A stretch of 64,000 nt of DNA from Trichocoleus desertorum NBK24 (lineage in GTDB: Bacteria > Cyanobacteriota > Cyanobacteriia > FACHB-46): NCBI RefSeq assembly GCF_030409055.1, contig NZ_CP116619.1:5223969-5287968 (forward strand), in the 5' to 3' direction. How positions within the stretch are numbered: the stretch's first letter is position 1; every line of letters starts with the position of its first letter. Of this stretch, positions 43,351 through 53,091 are shown piece after piece. The notes beneath the pieces were generated by a model. It did not search any database and was not told the origin of the DNA. It worked only from the letters and a program-made list of their open reading frames with translations. The translations under genes and the position numbers were made by a program.

Positions 43351-44844
43351 GCTCTGGAGTGGCAGGGTGACCGTAAAAGTTGTCCCCACTCCTAATTTGC
43401 TAGTGGCTGTAATGGTGCCGCCTTGCAACTCAGCAAATTTTTTGGCGATCGCTAAACCTAATCCGGTGCCTGGAATCTGCTCTACATTACTACCGCGATG
43501 AAACGTTTCAAATAAGTGGGGCAAATCTTCCGGAGGGATACCAATTCCTTGATCTTGAACCTGTAGAATGGCAACGTCATGCTGTTGCTGTAACTCAAAC
43601 CAAATCTTGGTGTTTTTAGGTGAGTATTTGATGGCATTGGTCAATAAGTTGCTCATGACATGGCGCAACAGATCCTCATCCATCTCTACTTCTAAGTCGT
43701 CTTTCTCACATTCAAAAACGATTTGATGTTGCTTACCACTGGTCAGTTGAAACTCAGTGATCAACTCCTGACAAAAGGCGATCAAATCCAGAGGAGCAGG
43801 CACAAATTTAAACTTACCGGATTCCGCCTTACCTATGACTAATACATCATCGACCAAATGCACTAAGCGTTTCGTTGCATTCAGAATGCGCTGAAAACAT
43901 TCCTGCCGCTTGGTGAGATCAAACGCTTCAGAATGATCTCGCATCAGTTGAGCGGTCATCTGAATGGCTGTAAGGGGGCTACGAAACTCATGGGACATCA
44001 TGGAATAGAACCGAGACCGTAGCTCACTTAGCTCTTTTTCGGTTTCGAGGGCTTTTCGCATCTCCTCAGCTTGCTTGCGTTCGGTGCTATCGCGGGCATT
44101 CACAATAATCCGGGTCATACCGCCGGGTTCCACAAAATGTTTGCCGCTAGCCTCTAGGACTCGCCAACTTCCATCTTGATGTTGGCACCGAAATTCAGTC
44201 GTCGCCGTCACTCCGGGCTGAGCAATGACATCTTGCAAAAGGTGCTGTACGTTAGAAACATCCTCAGGATGCATGTACTGAAAAATATTGGCGGCTGCGA
44301 TCGCCTCCGAGTCATATCCTAAAAGAGATTTGCTGGAAGGACTGCTGTAGTGAATGGTGCCATCGATCGCCAAAACTACAATCAGATCAAGGGCGTTCTC
44401 AATCAGCGATCGAAAGCGTTCTTCATTTTCTCGCAGGGCTTTCTGGGCTTGCCGCAGGGCTTCACGTTCTTGGGCTTCTCGCAATTCTCGCTCGATCGCG
44501 GGCACTAATCGCGTCAGATTCCCTTTGATCAAGTAATCATGTGCCCCTGCTTTCATTGCGGCCACGGCAATATCTTCGCCAATTGTGCCAGAGACAATAA
44601 TGAAGGGAATATCTAGATCTCTGGCTTGCAATAACGCCAAAGCTGCTGGAGCACTGAATTGGGGCATGGAGTAGTCACAAATGATCACATCCCAACGGGT
44701 CTGTTTTAAGGCTGCCTGCATCGCCTGGGTGGTGTCCACACGCTCGTAAATTGGGGCATAACCCTGTTGCTCTAGTTCTATTACTAATAACTCTGTGTCA
44801 TCCTCAGAGTCTTCCACAATCAAAGCTCGCAAGAGCCGACCCAT
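43342..44844 (-). CDS. Receiver-PAS-histidine kinase
   Basis: 500 aa: an N-terminal receiver domain (residues 6-125, phospho-acceptor Asp57 in DVIICDYSMPQF, GTIGEDIAVAAMKAGAHDYLIKGNL), a PAS domain with PAC (about 140-270), HisKA (SRFYSMMSHEFRSPLTAIQMTAQLMRD, His about residue 288) and HATPase_c (NLLTNAIKYSP, VQDQGIGIPPEDLPHLFE, GTGLGLAIAKKFAELQGG). No membrane segment, so cytosolic. It is the third gene of a unit with the ethylene-receptor-like kinase and a Rcp1-like regulator; the receiver may be phosphorylated by the first kinase (inference). The start has AGGAG seven bases upstream. Confidence 0.93.
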   Translation of the reverse strand: MGRLLRALIVEDSEDDTELLVIELEQQGYAPIYERVDTTQAMQAALKQTRWDVIICDYSMPQFSAPAALALLQARDLDIPFIIVSGTIGEDIAVAAMKAGAHDYLIKGNLTRLVPAIERELREAQEREALRQAQKALRENEERFRSLIENALDLIVVLAIDGTIHYSSPSSKSLLGYDSEAIAAANIFQYMHPEDVSNVQHLLQDVIAQPGVTATTEFRCQHQDGSWRVLEASGKHFVEPGGMTRIIVNARDSTERKQAEEMRKALETEKELSELRSRFYSMMSHEFRSPLTAIQMTAQLMRDHSEAFDLTKRQECFQRILNATKRLVHLVDDVLVIGKAESGKFKFVPAPLDLIAFCQELITEFQLTSGKQHQIVFECEKDDLEVEMDEDLLRHVMSNLLTNAIKYSPKNTKIWFELQQQHDVAILQVQDQGIGIPPEDLPHLFETFHRGSNVEQIPGTGLGLAIAKKFAELQGGTITATSKLGVGTTFTVTLPLQSHL

Positions 44845-44870
44845 GACATGCTCCTGTCAAACTAAAGTTT

Positions 44871-45308
44871 TTATGGCGAGGGCGTTTCGTTCAGAAGCAA
44901 CCAATAGACCCCTAGTTGGCGAATTGCTTCCATGAATTGATCAAAATCTACAGGTTTGCGAATGTAGCTATTGCATCCCAAGCTGTAACTGCTAATCAAG
45001 TCTTGCTCCTCCTTGGAGGTGGTTAAGATAATGATGGGTAAAACTTTGGTGCGATCGCTACTGCGGAGACGGCGCAAGACTTCTAAGCCATCAATTTTAG
45101 GGAGCTTTAAATCCAGTAAAACTAAAGATGGCATGGGGTAAAGCTCGCGATCGCGATAGATTCCCTGACCCAATAGGTAGTCTAGCGCTTCGGCTCCATC
45201 CCGCTTAACGATGACCTCATTGGCAATCTGGCAGTCTTCAAATGCCAATAAAGTCAACTCTTCATCATCGGGATTATCTTCTACGAGCAAGATTCTTTTT
45301 TTGAGCAT
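44871..45308 (-). CDS. Rcp1-like single-domain response regulator
   Basis: 145-aa CheY-like receiver domain without an output domain. The acidic pocket is VEDNPDDEELTLLAF, the phospho-acceptor Asp66 is in SLVLLDLKLPKIDGLEVL, and IIILTTSKEEQDL and SYIRKPVDFDQF give the conserved Thr and Lys. The long loop before the active site (LGQGIYRDRELYPMP) is typical of the cyanobacterial phytochrome-partner regulators such as Rcp1. It lies 10 bp downstream of the ethylene-receptor-like kinase and 26 bp upstream of the receiver-PAS-kinase gene, hence one operon. Confidence 0.94.
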   Translation of the reverse strand: MLKKRILLVEDNPDDEELTLLAFEDCQIANEVIVKRDGAEALDYLLGQGIYRDRELYPMPSLVLLDLKLPKIDGLEVLRRLRSSDRTKVLPIIILTTSKEEQDLISSYSLGCNSYIRKPVDFDQFMEAIRQLGVYWLLLNETPSP

Positions 45309-45318
45309 GGCAGTGGTT

Positions 45319-47424
45319 TTAGACAGTTCCGTAATTCTCGGAAGAGAGGTTGCGCTCGGCTTTAGGGGATAGCGTAAAGTAAAAGCAAGCTCCCTGTTCT
45401 ACAGCTCCTTCGGCCCACACCTTACCACCATGTCGATGAATGATACGCTGTACAGTGGCTAAGCCAATGCCAGTACCAGGAAATTCGGTCATGGCATGTA
45501 GTCGCTGAAAAGCTCCGAATAATTTGTGAGCATACTCCATATCAAAGCCAGTGCCATTGTCACGGACAAAGTAAATGGGTGTGTCTGCTGATGGTAAGGC
45601 TCCAAACTCAATACAGGCTTGAGCATGTTTGGATGTAAACTTCCAGGCGTTGTTGAGTAAGTTGTCGAGCACAATGGTTAGCAGTTGAGTGTCACCATAG
45701 GCTATTAGGTCAGAGGCGATCGCAAACTCGACTTGGCGCTCTGGCTGGCTCTGCTGTAGCTCGGTCACTATAGACTGGGCGATCGCACTCAAGTCTACTA
45801 GTTGCCAGCTCATTTCGCTGCGAGTCACCCGCGACAAATTGAGCAAATCATCGATCAGTTGGCCCATTCGCTGCGTCCCTGCCCGGACTCGTTGCAAGTA
45901 GTGTTGGCCCTTGGCATCTAGTTGCTCGGCATGGCGCTCTAGTAGCGTTTGACTGAAGCCATCAATACTCCGCAAAGGAGCCCGCAAGTCGTGAGACACC
46001 GAATAAGCAAAGGCTTCAAGTTCTTGGTTGATGGCGGCTAATTGGGTGGTGCGCTCTGTTACCCGTTGTTCCAATTCTTGGTTGAGCGCTTTAATTTCTT
46101 GCTCTGCTCGCTTGCGATCGGTGATGTCGTGCGTCACCTTCGAGAAACCCCGCAGTTGTCCAGTTCCGTCATTCAAGGCAGTCAGGATGACATGCGCCCA
46201 AAACTGCGACCCATCTTGCCGCATGCGCCAGCCTTCTTCTTCAAAGCGGCCTGTTGTGGTAGCGATCTGTATTTCTTGCTGAGCTTTAGCCTGTGAGTTG
46301 CTGACATCGGGGTAAAAATGAGAAACTGATTGGCCAATAATCTCTGGTGCTTGATAGCCCATAATTCGCTCTGCACCGCTGTTCCAACTGGCGACCTGGC
46401 CCTCAGCACTCAGCATAATAATGGCGTAGTCTTGCACCCCCTCTACGAGCAAGCGAAAGCGTTCTTTACTTTCCCATAAGGCAACTTCCGCTTGTTTACG
46501 CTCGGTGATGTCGAAGCGGATGGCTAGGTATTGGAAGGGGTAGCCCGCCTGATCCAGAAACGGCACGATAGTCGTATCGACCCAATAATAGCTGCCGTCT
46601 TTCGCTCGGTTTTGAATTTCTCCATGCCAAACTTTGCCGCTGCTAATGGTGGCCCACAGAACTTGAAAAAACAGAGCCGAATGATGGCCCGAATTAATAA
46701 TGCGGTGGTTTTGGCCTAGCAACTCGGCTGTGGAGTATTTCGACAGCTCACAGAACTTGTCATTGACGTAGTTGATGGTGCCATGTTGGTCAGTTGTGGC
46801 TACGATCGCGGCTTTATCGAGAGCAAATTTAATATCAGACAGCTCTTTGAGCGATCGTCGCAGTTCTGTTTCGACTCGGCTGCGCTCAGCAATTTCCTTT
46901 TTGAGCTGTTCGTTCGATTGCACTAAAGCAGCGGCTCGTTCCTCTACTCGTTGCTCTAGCTCAATATTTAAAGTTTGTACATGAGCTTCTGCTTGCTTAC
47001 GCTCCACCACTTCATTGGATAAAGCTAGGTTGACGGCTGCAAGTTGTGCGGGGCTGGGTAAAGCCAAGGCTTGAGGCAGTAAGTAAAATAACGAAGCGGC
47101 GGTTCCTACGGAGGCTAAAGCGGTAATTGCTTTAACAAGGCCAGCCAGCCAATACACGGGATGCCATAGCGTCCAAATATCAATGACATGCGTCGTGCCG
47201 CAAGCCACAATAAACAGCCCAAACATCCAAAAAATCCAGCCAAAAGGAATATCTCGGCGCTTATGCACGAAATACACCAGCATGAGCGGAATGGAGTAAT
47301 AAGAGAGCGCTATAAGGGCATCCGAGACAAGATGCAGCCCTACTAAACCTGGCTTCCAGAGGTAGCAATGGCCGTGGGGCATGAATCCGCTGGAAACCAG
47401 CAACGTTTTGAGAAACTCCGACAT
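45319..47424 (-). CDS. etr1: Ethylene receptor-like histidine kinase (ETR1-type sensor domain)
   Basis: 701 aa. The N terminus has three membrane spans forming an ETR1-type ethylene-binding domain: Asp35 in [16 protein letters not shown] and Cys75/His79 in [15 protein letters not shown]. These correspond to the copper-coordinating Cys65/His69 and to Asp25 of plant ETR1, with a constant offset of ten. A coiled coil follows (about 135-190), then two PAS domains (about 195-320 and 325-445), a second coiled coil and HisKA/HATPase ([53 protein letters not shown]). A Synechocystis homologue binds ethylene and controls phototaxis. It is the first gene of a three-gene two-component operon. Confidence 0.94.
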   Translation of the reverse strand: MSEFLKTLLVSSGFMPHGHCYLWKPGLVGLHLVSDALIALSYYSIPLMLVYFVHKRRDIPFGWIFWMFGLFIVACGTTHVIDIWTLWHPVYWLAGLVKAITALASVGTAASLFYLLPQALALPSPAQLAAVNLALSNEVVERKQAEAHVQTLNIELEQRVEERAAALVQSNEQLKKEIAERSRVETELRRSLKELSDIKFALDKAAIVATTDQHGTINYVNDKFCELSKYSTAELLGQNHRIINSGHHSALFFQVLWATISSGKVWHGEIQNRAKDGSYYWVDTTIVPFLDQAGYPFQYLAIRFDITERKQAEVALWESKERFRLLVEGVQDYAIIMLSAEGQVASWNSGAERIMGYQAPEIIGQSVSHFYPDVSNSQAKAQQEIQIATTTGRFEEEGWRMRQDGSQFWAHVILTALNDGTGQLRGFSKVTHDITDRKRAEQEIKALNQELEQRVTERTTQLAAINQELEAFAYSVSHDLRAPLRSIDGFSQTLLERHAEQLDAKGQHYLQRVRAGTQRMGQLIDDLLNLSRVTRSEMSWQLVDLSAIAQSIVTELQQSQPERQVEFAIASDLIAYGDTQLLTIVLDNLLNNAWKFTSKHAQACIEFGALPSADTPIYFVRDNGTGFDMEYAHKLFGAFQRLHAMTEFPGTGIGLATVQRIIHRHGGKVWAEGAVEQGACFYFTLSPKAERNLSSENYGTV

Positions 47425-47526
47425 ACCATGTTTTCTAGGGGCCTGTCTCTATTCTTAACGCTTCTCTTCTAGTTGGCCGCGAAGGGATGCGAATTTCACC
47501 CAAAATCAGTAGGAAGCCTCAGCACT

Positions 47527-48198
47527 ATGCCGATCCCATTCTGTTTAAGAGAGCCAAATTTCCTGAGGGATGATTGGTGGGTAAGGTTATTGATTTTAGG
47601 TTTCGCGATCGCCTTAGTGAGTTGCACCCCTGCACCTGTCCCTGTGATATCCGGGACATCTGGGTCACCTAGAGCATCTGCGACACCTGGAGCAGAACCT
47701 CAAATCGCCCCATCTAGCTCTACCCCAACCAAACTCCCTGATGCTTTACCCAGCGAAATCGCCACCAACTCATCTGTTTCGTTTCAAATTTTGCCCATTG
47801 AACGCAATCCTTTATCAACCCGCTCTATCTCTGAGTCGCAACTTTTAGTATTTCGAAATCAGCAAGAATGGGCTAATTTTTGGAATTCAGATGCTTCGCC
47901 CGATGCAAATCCGAAAAAGACTGTTGTGCCTGTCGTTGATTTTTCCCATCAGCAGGCGATCGCAGTGACCTTGGGTTCGCGACCTACAGGTGGTTTTAGT
48001 ATACAAATTGACCAGATAGAAAAGTTGGAGGCACCCCAGAGTCAGGAGTGGGTGGTTCGTTATACAGAGAAGGTTCCAGGTGCAGATTGTTTTGTGACTC
48101 AACAGACAACAACCCCAACAGTTTTTCTTTTGACAGCCGCTTCTGATGTGCCTATTCGTATGCAAGGAAAGACACTCACAGACTCTTGTAATCGTTAG
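47527..48198 (+). CDS. PrcB-C domain lipoprotein
   Basis: From ATG 47527 (AGGAAG about 10 bases upstream) a hydrophobic stretch ends in ALVSC, a lipobox, so it is probably a lipoprotein anchored on the periplasmic side. A Ser/Pro/Thr linker (GTSGSPRASATPGAEPQIAP) follows. The C-terminal 110 residues match PrcB_C: LVFRNQQEWANFW, VPVVDFSHQQAIAVTLGSRPTGGFSIQI, and PGADCFVTQQTTTPTVF. Treponema PrcB helps assemble a protease complex; here the partner is unknown. It is divergent from the ethylene-receptor-like gene, about 100 bp apart. Confidence 0.82.
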   Translation: MPIPFCLREPNFLRDDWWVRLLILGFAIALVSCTPAPVPVISGTSGSPRASATPGAEPQIAPSSSTPTKLPDALPSEIATNSSVSFQILPIERNPLSTRSISESQLLVFRNQQEWANFWNSDASPDANPKKTVVPVVDFSHQQAIAVTLGSRPTGGFSIQIDQIEKLEAPQSQEWVVRYTEKVPGADCFVTQQTTTPTVFLLTAASDVPIRMQGKTLTDSCNR

Positions 48199-48421
48199 CA
48201 GGTTTCTGGGGAAATTCGAGAAACATTCCCTCTCAAGATGGAGTCTGACAGACAGTGGTAATGAATTTAACTTGCTTTTTATTCACTGCCTCTATCGCAA
48301 GTTTGAAGAAATTAGCTTATATTAACTAGGGTTTGCATCGAATTACTCAGGCTGATCGCTTTGGTCATTATTCTAGTTACATTCATCTAGCCACACTGTT
48401 TGGAGTGAGGAGATTTACGCA

Positions 48422-49627
48422 ATGACATCTGGACATACCCCTGCCTTCCTAATGCAAGGACTTCGGTATTTGGTTCGATTAGGAGGGCGGCACTGGTGGG
48501 TATCTGCCCTGATTTGGCTAGCCATGATCGCGCCTGCACGAGCCGCCCTAGACTTACGAGTTGCCATTGAAGAAGGAGTCCAGCAAGTAGGTGTAGCTAG
48601 CTCTACCAAAGCCCTAATTAAGGATGGGGCGGGACGTACTTTAGGAGAACTCTCTCCCGGTCAAGCTTTGAGTGCTGCCTTGAGCGCAGGTGGTGTGTCT
48701 TTACAGGGACAGTGGAAAGCAGGTCAGATTTGGGTAGAACCAACGGAAGGGGGATATGTCTGGATTGGCGATCGCCCAGAGCGCGGTAACTGGTATCGCG
48801 GACGAGCGTTCCTAGTTCCTACAGCTAAGGGTCTTACCGCTGTTAATTACGTAGATTTAGAGCAATATCTCTACAGTGTGGTGGCTTCTGAGATGATTCC
48901 CAGTTGGCCTCAAGAAGCTCTAAAGGCGCAAGCGATCGCCGCCCGCTCTTATGCTCTCTATCAGCGACAAACCTCAGCCAACAGCGTTTACGATGTCGGT
49001 GATACGCAAGCGTGGCAAGTTTATGAAGGGGTTGGCAAAGAAACCTCCACAACTCAAGCCGCAGTCAGCGCCACGGCTGGGCAAGTTTTGACTTATGGTG
49101 GTCGCATCATTGAAGCGGTATTCCATTCTTCTTCTGGTGGGCACACCGAGAACGTAGAAGATGTATGGAAACAACCGCTTCCCTATCTACGTGGTGTGCA
49201 AGACTACGACCAAGGCACACCCGTTTATCAGTGGGTCAAAATGTTCTCCAATTCTGAGCTGAGCAACCGCATTTCTGGTGTCGGAAATGTGATTTCTATG
49301 CAACCAGCCCGAACAACACCTCGCGGCCGCGTTGTCACGATGAAGGTAGTGGGTGATGCTGGCAGTCGCACCCTCAGTGGAGATGCTCTCCGCAGCGCTT
49401 TAGGGTTGAGAAGTACCCTGTTTACTGCGACTCCTGTAGCGGGTGGAGCAGCTAACAAAAGCAGCGGTTCCTTGCCAGCCTTCCAAATTTCAGGTCGTGG
49501 TTTTGGTCACGGTTTGGGCATGAGCCAATGGGGAGCTCACAACCTAGCTCAGCGTGGTCACAACTACCAGCAGATTGTTTTGCACTACTACAAAGGCACA
49601 GCGCTTGCCAAAATCCAAGTGCAATAG
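48422..49627 (+). CDS. SpoIID/LytB domain protein
   Basis: 401 aa, signal peptide or anchor at 24-41 (WWVSALIWLAMIAPARAA). The SpoIID domain covers about residues 100-395: VNYVDLEQYLYSVVASEMIPSWPQEALKAQAIAARSYAL with the conserved Glu, YEGVGKETSTTQAAVSATAGQVLTYGGRIIEAVFHSSSGGHTEN, and the C-terminal GFGHGLGMSQWGAHNLAQRGHNYQQIVLHYY. Sporulation relatives are lytic transglycosylases for denuded glycan; in cyanobacteria it is probably a peptidoglycan-remodelling enzyme. The start has GAGGAG in the leader. A terminator follows. Confidence 0.93.
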   Translation: MTSGHTPAFLMQGLRYLVRLGGRHWWVSALIWLAMIAPARAALDLRVAIEEGVQQVGVASSTKALIKDGAGRTLGELSPGQALSAALSAGGVSLQGQWKAGQIWVEPTEGGYVWIGDRPERGNWYRGRAFLVPTAKGLTAVNYVDLEQYLYSVVASEMIPSWPQEALKAQAIAARSYALYQRQTSANSVYDVGDTQAWQVYEGVGKETSTTQAAVSATAGQVLTYGGRIIEAVFHSSSGGHTENVEDVWKQPLPYLRGVQDYDQGTPVYQWVKMFSNSELSNRISGVGNVISMQPARTTPRGRVVTMKVVGDAGSRTLSGDALRSALGLRSTLFTATPVAGGAANKSSGSLPAFQISGRGFGHGLGMSQWGAHNLAQRGHNYQQIVLHYYKGTALAKIQVQ

Positions 49628-49642
49628 AGGCGCAATAAAGGT
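49621..49642. repeat. 11-bp tandem duplication across the SpoIID stop codon
   Basis: GCAATAGAGGC (49621-49631, with the TAG stop at 49625-49627) is followed directly by GCAATAAAGGT (49632-49642); 9 of 11 match. Confidence 0.8.
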
Positions 49643-49705
49643 GTAGTCAAGTGCTTTTGCTTGCCTACAACGTAACTCTGTAGAGCAGTTCAGGAAGGAG
49701 TTAGG

Positions 49706-49756
49706 AGCCAGAATTTAGAAGCTGAGAGAAATTCTAGATTCTGGCTTTTAGCTCTT
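49706..49756 (+). terminator. Rho-independent terminator of the SpoIID gene
   Basis: AGCCAGAATTTAGAA (49706-49720) pairs with TTCTAGATTCTGGCT (49732-49746), a 15-bp arm with one wobble, followed by TTTAGCTCTTTTTT. It lies about 80 bp after the stop codon. Confidence 0.85.
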
Positions 49757-49872
49757 TTTTAAGTTCAATCCTGTAACTCTTGAGCCGAGGCTAAAGCGGC
49801 ATAGCTGGCTAGCTCATGTAATTGAGAGTTATCAAGCTTGATCCAGTTCGCGTAAATAGACGGTGGACATAA

Positions 49873-51183
49873 CTAGCGAGACTCGTTGAGGCGACGTTGC
49901 CACTCGGCGTCAATATCGTCCGATCGCTCAACTTCTTGTTCTAAGAGATCGGTTTCAGTGGTGTAAACCAAATCCTCTTGAGTCACCACCGTTTCTGCTG
50001 CAAACTGCTTAGCATAATCCAGCTTGCGCTGTAGATCTGGGTCAGCTTGATTGAGCTTCAAGGCTCGTTGCCGACGATTTTGATTGCGAACCGCTAGTTT
50101 GCTGTTGCGCCACTGAACCCAGAAATAGCGCACTAGGGGAATGGCTAGAAAGGCCGTACCGTATCCTAGTAATAACCAGTAGATTGATTGGACAAAAGCA
50201 ACTAAACCTCCTAACTCTGCGGCTACCGTACCATCGGCCAGCAAGCTACCGAGTACCAAGGCACCCACTAGATTGAGTCCACCGAGACCTGTTGCCAGAA
50301 TAATTTGCCCCGCACCAGCAGCACTAAAGCGCCAGGGAGTTTCTTCTAGATAGGCCGAAACAGAGCGAGGCCGATGCTGCGCTACAGTGGTTTGCAGCTC
50401 TGGGAAGTGGTAGACAATGCCACCTTCAGGGCTGACTTCGGGGCGGCCATTGAAGCGAGAGAGGACAGGTATCATGTAGTCTTCGTACTCGTAGCCGTAG
50501 CCTTTCCCTACATTGTCTAAGTAGGGGGCAATCTGTTCAGCTACGACTGCCCCTCGATGATTGCGAATTACAGTGCCGATCGCCTGCCAGCGTCGTTCTT
50601 CTAAATCAGCGTTGGGGTTGCCATCGCCAAATAAGAACGAAAAGATGGCTTCTAAAAAATTGAGCTGGTTGGGTTCGCTATTACGAGAACGGCGACGGCG
50701 GCGTTCGTAGGGGCGATCGTAATAATTGGGGTAAAAGATCCAGAAGATATCGGGGGTAAACCAGAAATTGGGTAGAAAGACGCCCCCCCCGCCTCCGGAG
50801 TCGTTGTCATTGTCGCGGCTGGAATTCATCGTTGCTACGATCAAGGCGATCGCCACAATAATCAAAGCGATCGAAACCAGCAGCAGAATGCCAAAGGAAA
50901 TACGGATGAGGTAGAACAGTATCCGCCAAACCCGGTTCCACCATTCCTGCAAGCGCAGTCGCAAGAATTTGTTGCGTAAGACATTGCGAAAGTTTTTAGG
51001 AAAGAGATAAACAACCTCGCCGGATTCAGCGACTTGCAAATGCCCACCAGCATCGGATGCTAGGACCAAAAGCCCCTGTTGGGCGAGGTTAATATCTAGC
51101 CCTGCTTGAGCCGCAACATCCCCAACAGTAACGCGGTAATCTAGTTTTTCTACCGCTTGCATAAGCGTGGGATTTGGCACCAT
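49873..51183 (-). CDS. Conserved cyanobacterial membrane protein, 436 aa
   Basis: The gene name is not recognised. The N-terminal 60 residues look like a winged-helix or helical domain (VTVGDVAAQAGLDINLAQQGLLVLASDAGGHLQVAESGEVVYLFP). A membrane span follows (LIRISFGILLLVSIALIIVAIALIV, about 90-117), then a Gly-rich and Arg-rich loop (RRRRRSRN), a soluble part with DNVGKGYGYEYEDYMIPVLSRF and two further spans (about 290-320 and 330-350). The C terminus is charged. It resembles conserved hypothetical proteins shared by cyanobacteria and plastids. The ATG has GGAAGGAAGCGG upstream. A single transcription unit. Confidence 0.75.
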   Translation of the reverse strand: MVPNPTLMQAVEKLDYRVTVGDVAAQAGLDINLAQQGLLVLASDAGGHLQVAESGEVVYLFPKNFRNVLRNKFLRLRLQEWWNRVWRILFYLIRISFGILLLVSIALIIVAIALIVATMNSSRDNDNDSGGGGGVFLPNFWFTPDIFWIFYPNYYDRPYERRRRRSRNSEPNQLNFLEAIFSFLFGDGNPNADLEERRWQAIGTVIRNHRGAVVAEQIAPYLDNVGKGYGYEYEDYMIPVLSRFNGRPEVSPEGGIVYHFPELQTTVAQHRPRSVSAYLEETPWRFSAAGAGQIILATGLGGLNLVGALVLGSLLADGTVAAELGGLVAFVQSIYWLLLGYGTAFLAIPLVRYFWVQWRNSKLAVRNQNRRQRALKLNQADPDLQRKLDYAKQFAAETVVTQEDLVYTTETDLLEQEVERSDDIDAEWQRRLNESR

Positions 51184-51399
51184 CCGCTTCCTTCCCCTGC
51201 AAAACCATAATCGTGACTACCTCCAGTATAGGCATCAGGAGTTGTAGTGCTTGACATAGGCCGTTGCGGTTGCCATCCTCATTCCCCTTCCTCGCGCTAG
51301 TACAGTAGGAGAAAGGGAATGAGACTCCTGCTCTCCTCTCGCAGTTTTAGCAGACGGACTGGTAGGGAGGGCCAAGAGCCAGAACTTAAAGCCCGAAAC

Positions 51400-52266
51400 C
51401 TATTGGCAGCGCTCGGCAATGGATTTTAGCGCTGAGCCTAGATTAGATGCAAACGTGATTGTCTGGACAAACGGAGAGGAGCCAGAGCAAGTCATGCGCG
51501 TTTTATTGGTACGGCGTGGAGAAAACCAGGAGTTCGCTTTGACGACAAGGCTGCTACCTGTCCAGGATAGGCCTGTGACAGTCACAGAATTGCTCGCCCC
51601 ACTGGTTAGTTGAGCTGAGAGAAAAGTAGCATTGGCGATCGTTCCTGTAGAAGGGTTGATACGGGCCAATACGGCTATTTTGGGGCCACCTCCTTGACCA
51701 TAAGTGGGCAACCAACCACTGGTAGCAAAACGTCGGAAGTCTTGACTGGCTAAACCTTGAGTCCCTGTGGAACTAAAGACTCCATACAGAACACTGCCAC
51801 CATCCCAAATCAGCCCATACCCAGTACCATCATCATTGGTGACTTCATAATCTGTTTTGCACCAAGTGCGCTGACCATTATCAAAACGGACTAAGCGCGG
51901 ATTTTTGTTCAGAGATGAAACTTGTTGATAACCGATATAGATGCTAGTGGTGCCGAAGGTGACAGAGGGGCCACCCTTCGCTTTGATTGTGGCCTGACTG
52001 TCACTACAGGTAAAAGCGACTGCTTTGCCAACCGCAGCGATTGGGGCGGCTTGTGCAGGTTTTGCGGTCAATTCTGCCCAACTGAGGCTGCCACCCACTC
52101 CTAAAAGCGTGGTGAGACCTAAGGCGGTGAGCTTGGTTGTAATGGAACTGGTTTGCTGTGATGGTGCCGAAGCGTTGCGATCGCTACTGCGTAACTGATG
52201 AGGTTGCTTTGCAGACAGGTTGATTTGTCGTTGCTCAAGCAACGCAGACAGAAAACGCTGATTCAT
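51400..52266 (-). CDS. Secreted protein of unknown function
   Basis: 288 aa from ATG 52266 (GGAG about 11 bases upstream; the frame is open to 52284). The hydrophobic signal LTALGLTTLLGVGG (about residues 47-60) comes after an unusually long N-terminal region, with a likely cleavage near AKPAQA/APIAA. The mature part has three Cys (FTCSDSQ, TWCKTDY, and AERC at the end) plus MTCSGSSP, and beta-rich repeats such as GTTSIYIGYQQVSSLNKNPRLVRF and GTGYGLIWDGGSVLYGVFSSTGTQG. Small disulfide-bonded exoprotein is a reasonable guess. No homologous family is named. Confidence 0.7.
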   Translation of the reverse strand: MNQRFLSALLEQRQINLSAKQPHQLRSSDRNASAPSQQTSSITTKLTALGLTTLLGVGGSLSWAELTAKPAQAAPIAAVGKAVAFTCSDSQATIKAKGGPSVTFGTTSIYIGYQQVSSLNKNPRLVRFDNGQRTWCKTDYEVTNDDGTGYGLIWDGGSVLYGVFSSTGTQGLASQDFRRFATSGWLPTYGQGGGPKIAVLARINPSTGTIANATFLSAQLTSGASNSVTVTGLSWTGSSLVVKANSWFSPRRTNKTRMTCSGSSPFVQTITFASNLGSALKSIAERCQ

Positions 52267-52388
52267 AGGATATTTCTCCAGCAAAAACTTTGTCAGAAAT
52301 TTCGTTTCACCGCTTCTACAGGGGTTCTGGCTACCGATAAGCCAACCTGGAAATTCAAACTATGTAGAAACGAGGCAGAGCGCACCAA

Positions 52389-52427
52389 TGAACCTTGGAT
52401 GTGAATCTTGGACGTGAACCTTGGACG
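52389..52427. repeat. 13-bp tandem repeat, three copies, in an intergenic region
   Basis: TGAACCTTGGATG (52389-52401), TGAATCTTGGACG (52402-52414) and TGAACCTTGGACG (52415-52427) sit head to tail in the 346-bp gap between two genes for secreted proteins (52267-52612). Nothing else recognisable lies in that gap. Confidence 0.85.
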
Positions 52428-52612
52428 AGTGCAATCTAACTCAGAGGTAGGAGCAGGGAGGACAGAAAATTTACTGAATCTTCAAAATCTTTTACACAAG
52501 CTTTAATTTATTTGGAGAATTTTACTGGTACCGCTTAACTTTGTTTGGAAAGTACCCTGTTGACTTCTAACCAACCTGAAAAGTAGAAAAGAGAAAGTTG
52601 ACTCAGAGTTAT

Positions 52613-53083
52613 ATGCAGAAATTTTCGTCGATAGCGATCGCGGCTGGGCTGATATTAATTCCCCTCAAAGCTCCAGCATCTCTGACATCGGCTAGCGCCC
52701 AGTCAACTTCCTCCTGGAATGGAGATACGCCCCTCTGCTACATGCAGACTACGAGCCGAGGTTTGGTGGATTTGAGCTATTTATGTCAGCAACAACTCAC
52801 GCCCCCGCCTCCTAGCAACCCCCAAGTTGTGGTGCTGGATGTTCAGCGCAGTGGCGATCGCGTGGTCGGCCAAGTCCGTAATGACACGGGTAAGCCAGTC
52901 AGATTTGCTATTGTCAACTATGCGGTTGCCTCCAGTGCCACACCAGCCACGGAAGCCAGTTTTACTTACGTGACACCAGAATCTCTGCAACCTGGACAAA
53001 TAGGCAGTTTCACAGGCACCGTTTCCCAACCAGGCACAGTGACAGTTACTTCTGTGGATTGGGAAGCGGAACCTAACAGCTAA
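52613..53083 (+). CDS. Secreted protein with a FxLYD-like C-terminal region
   Basis: 156 aa from ATG 52613 (TTG 52598 also opens the frame). A signal peptide covers about residues 1-30 (FSSIAIAAGLILIPLKAPASLTSASAQ). The mature chain has two Cys (LCYMQTTSRG, YLCQQQ), a Pro-rich stretch (TPPPPSNPQ) and an 80-residue beta domain VVVLDVQRSGDRVVGQVRNDTGKPVRFAIVNYAV...LQPGQIGSFTGTVSQPGTVTVTSVDW. That pattern resembles the FxLYD fold used for extracellular interactions. It converges with the NDUFAF7-like gene, 8 bp apart. Confidence 0.7.
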   Translation: MQKFSSIAIAAGLILIPLKAPASLTSASAQSTSSWNGDTPLCYMQTTSRGLVDLSYLCQQQLTPPPPSNPQVVVLDVQRSGDRVVGQVRNDTGKPVRFAIVNYAVASSATPATEASFTYVTPESLQPGQIGSFTGTVSQPGTVTVTSVDWEAEPNS

Positions 53084-53091
53084 ATAGGTCG

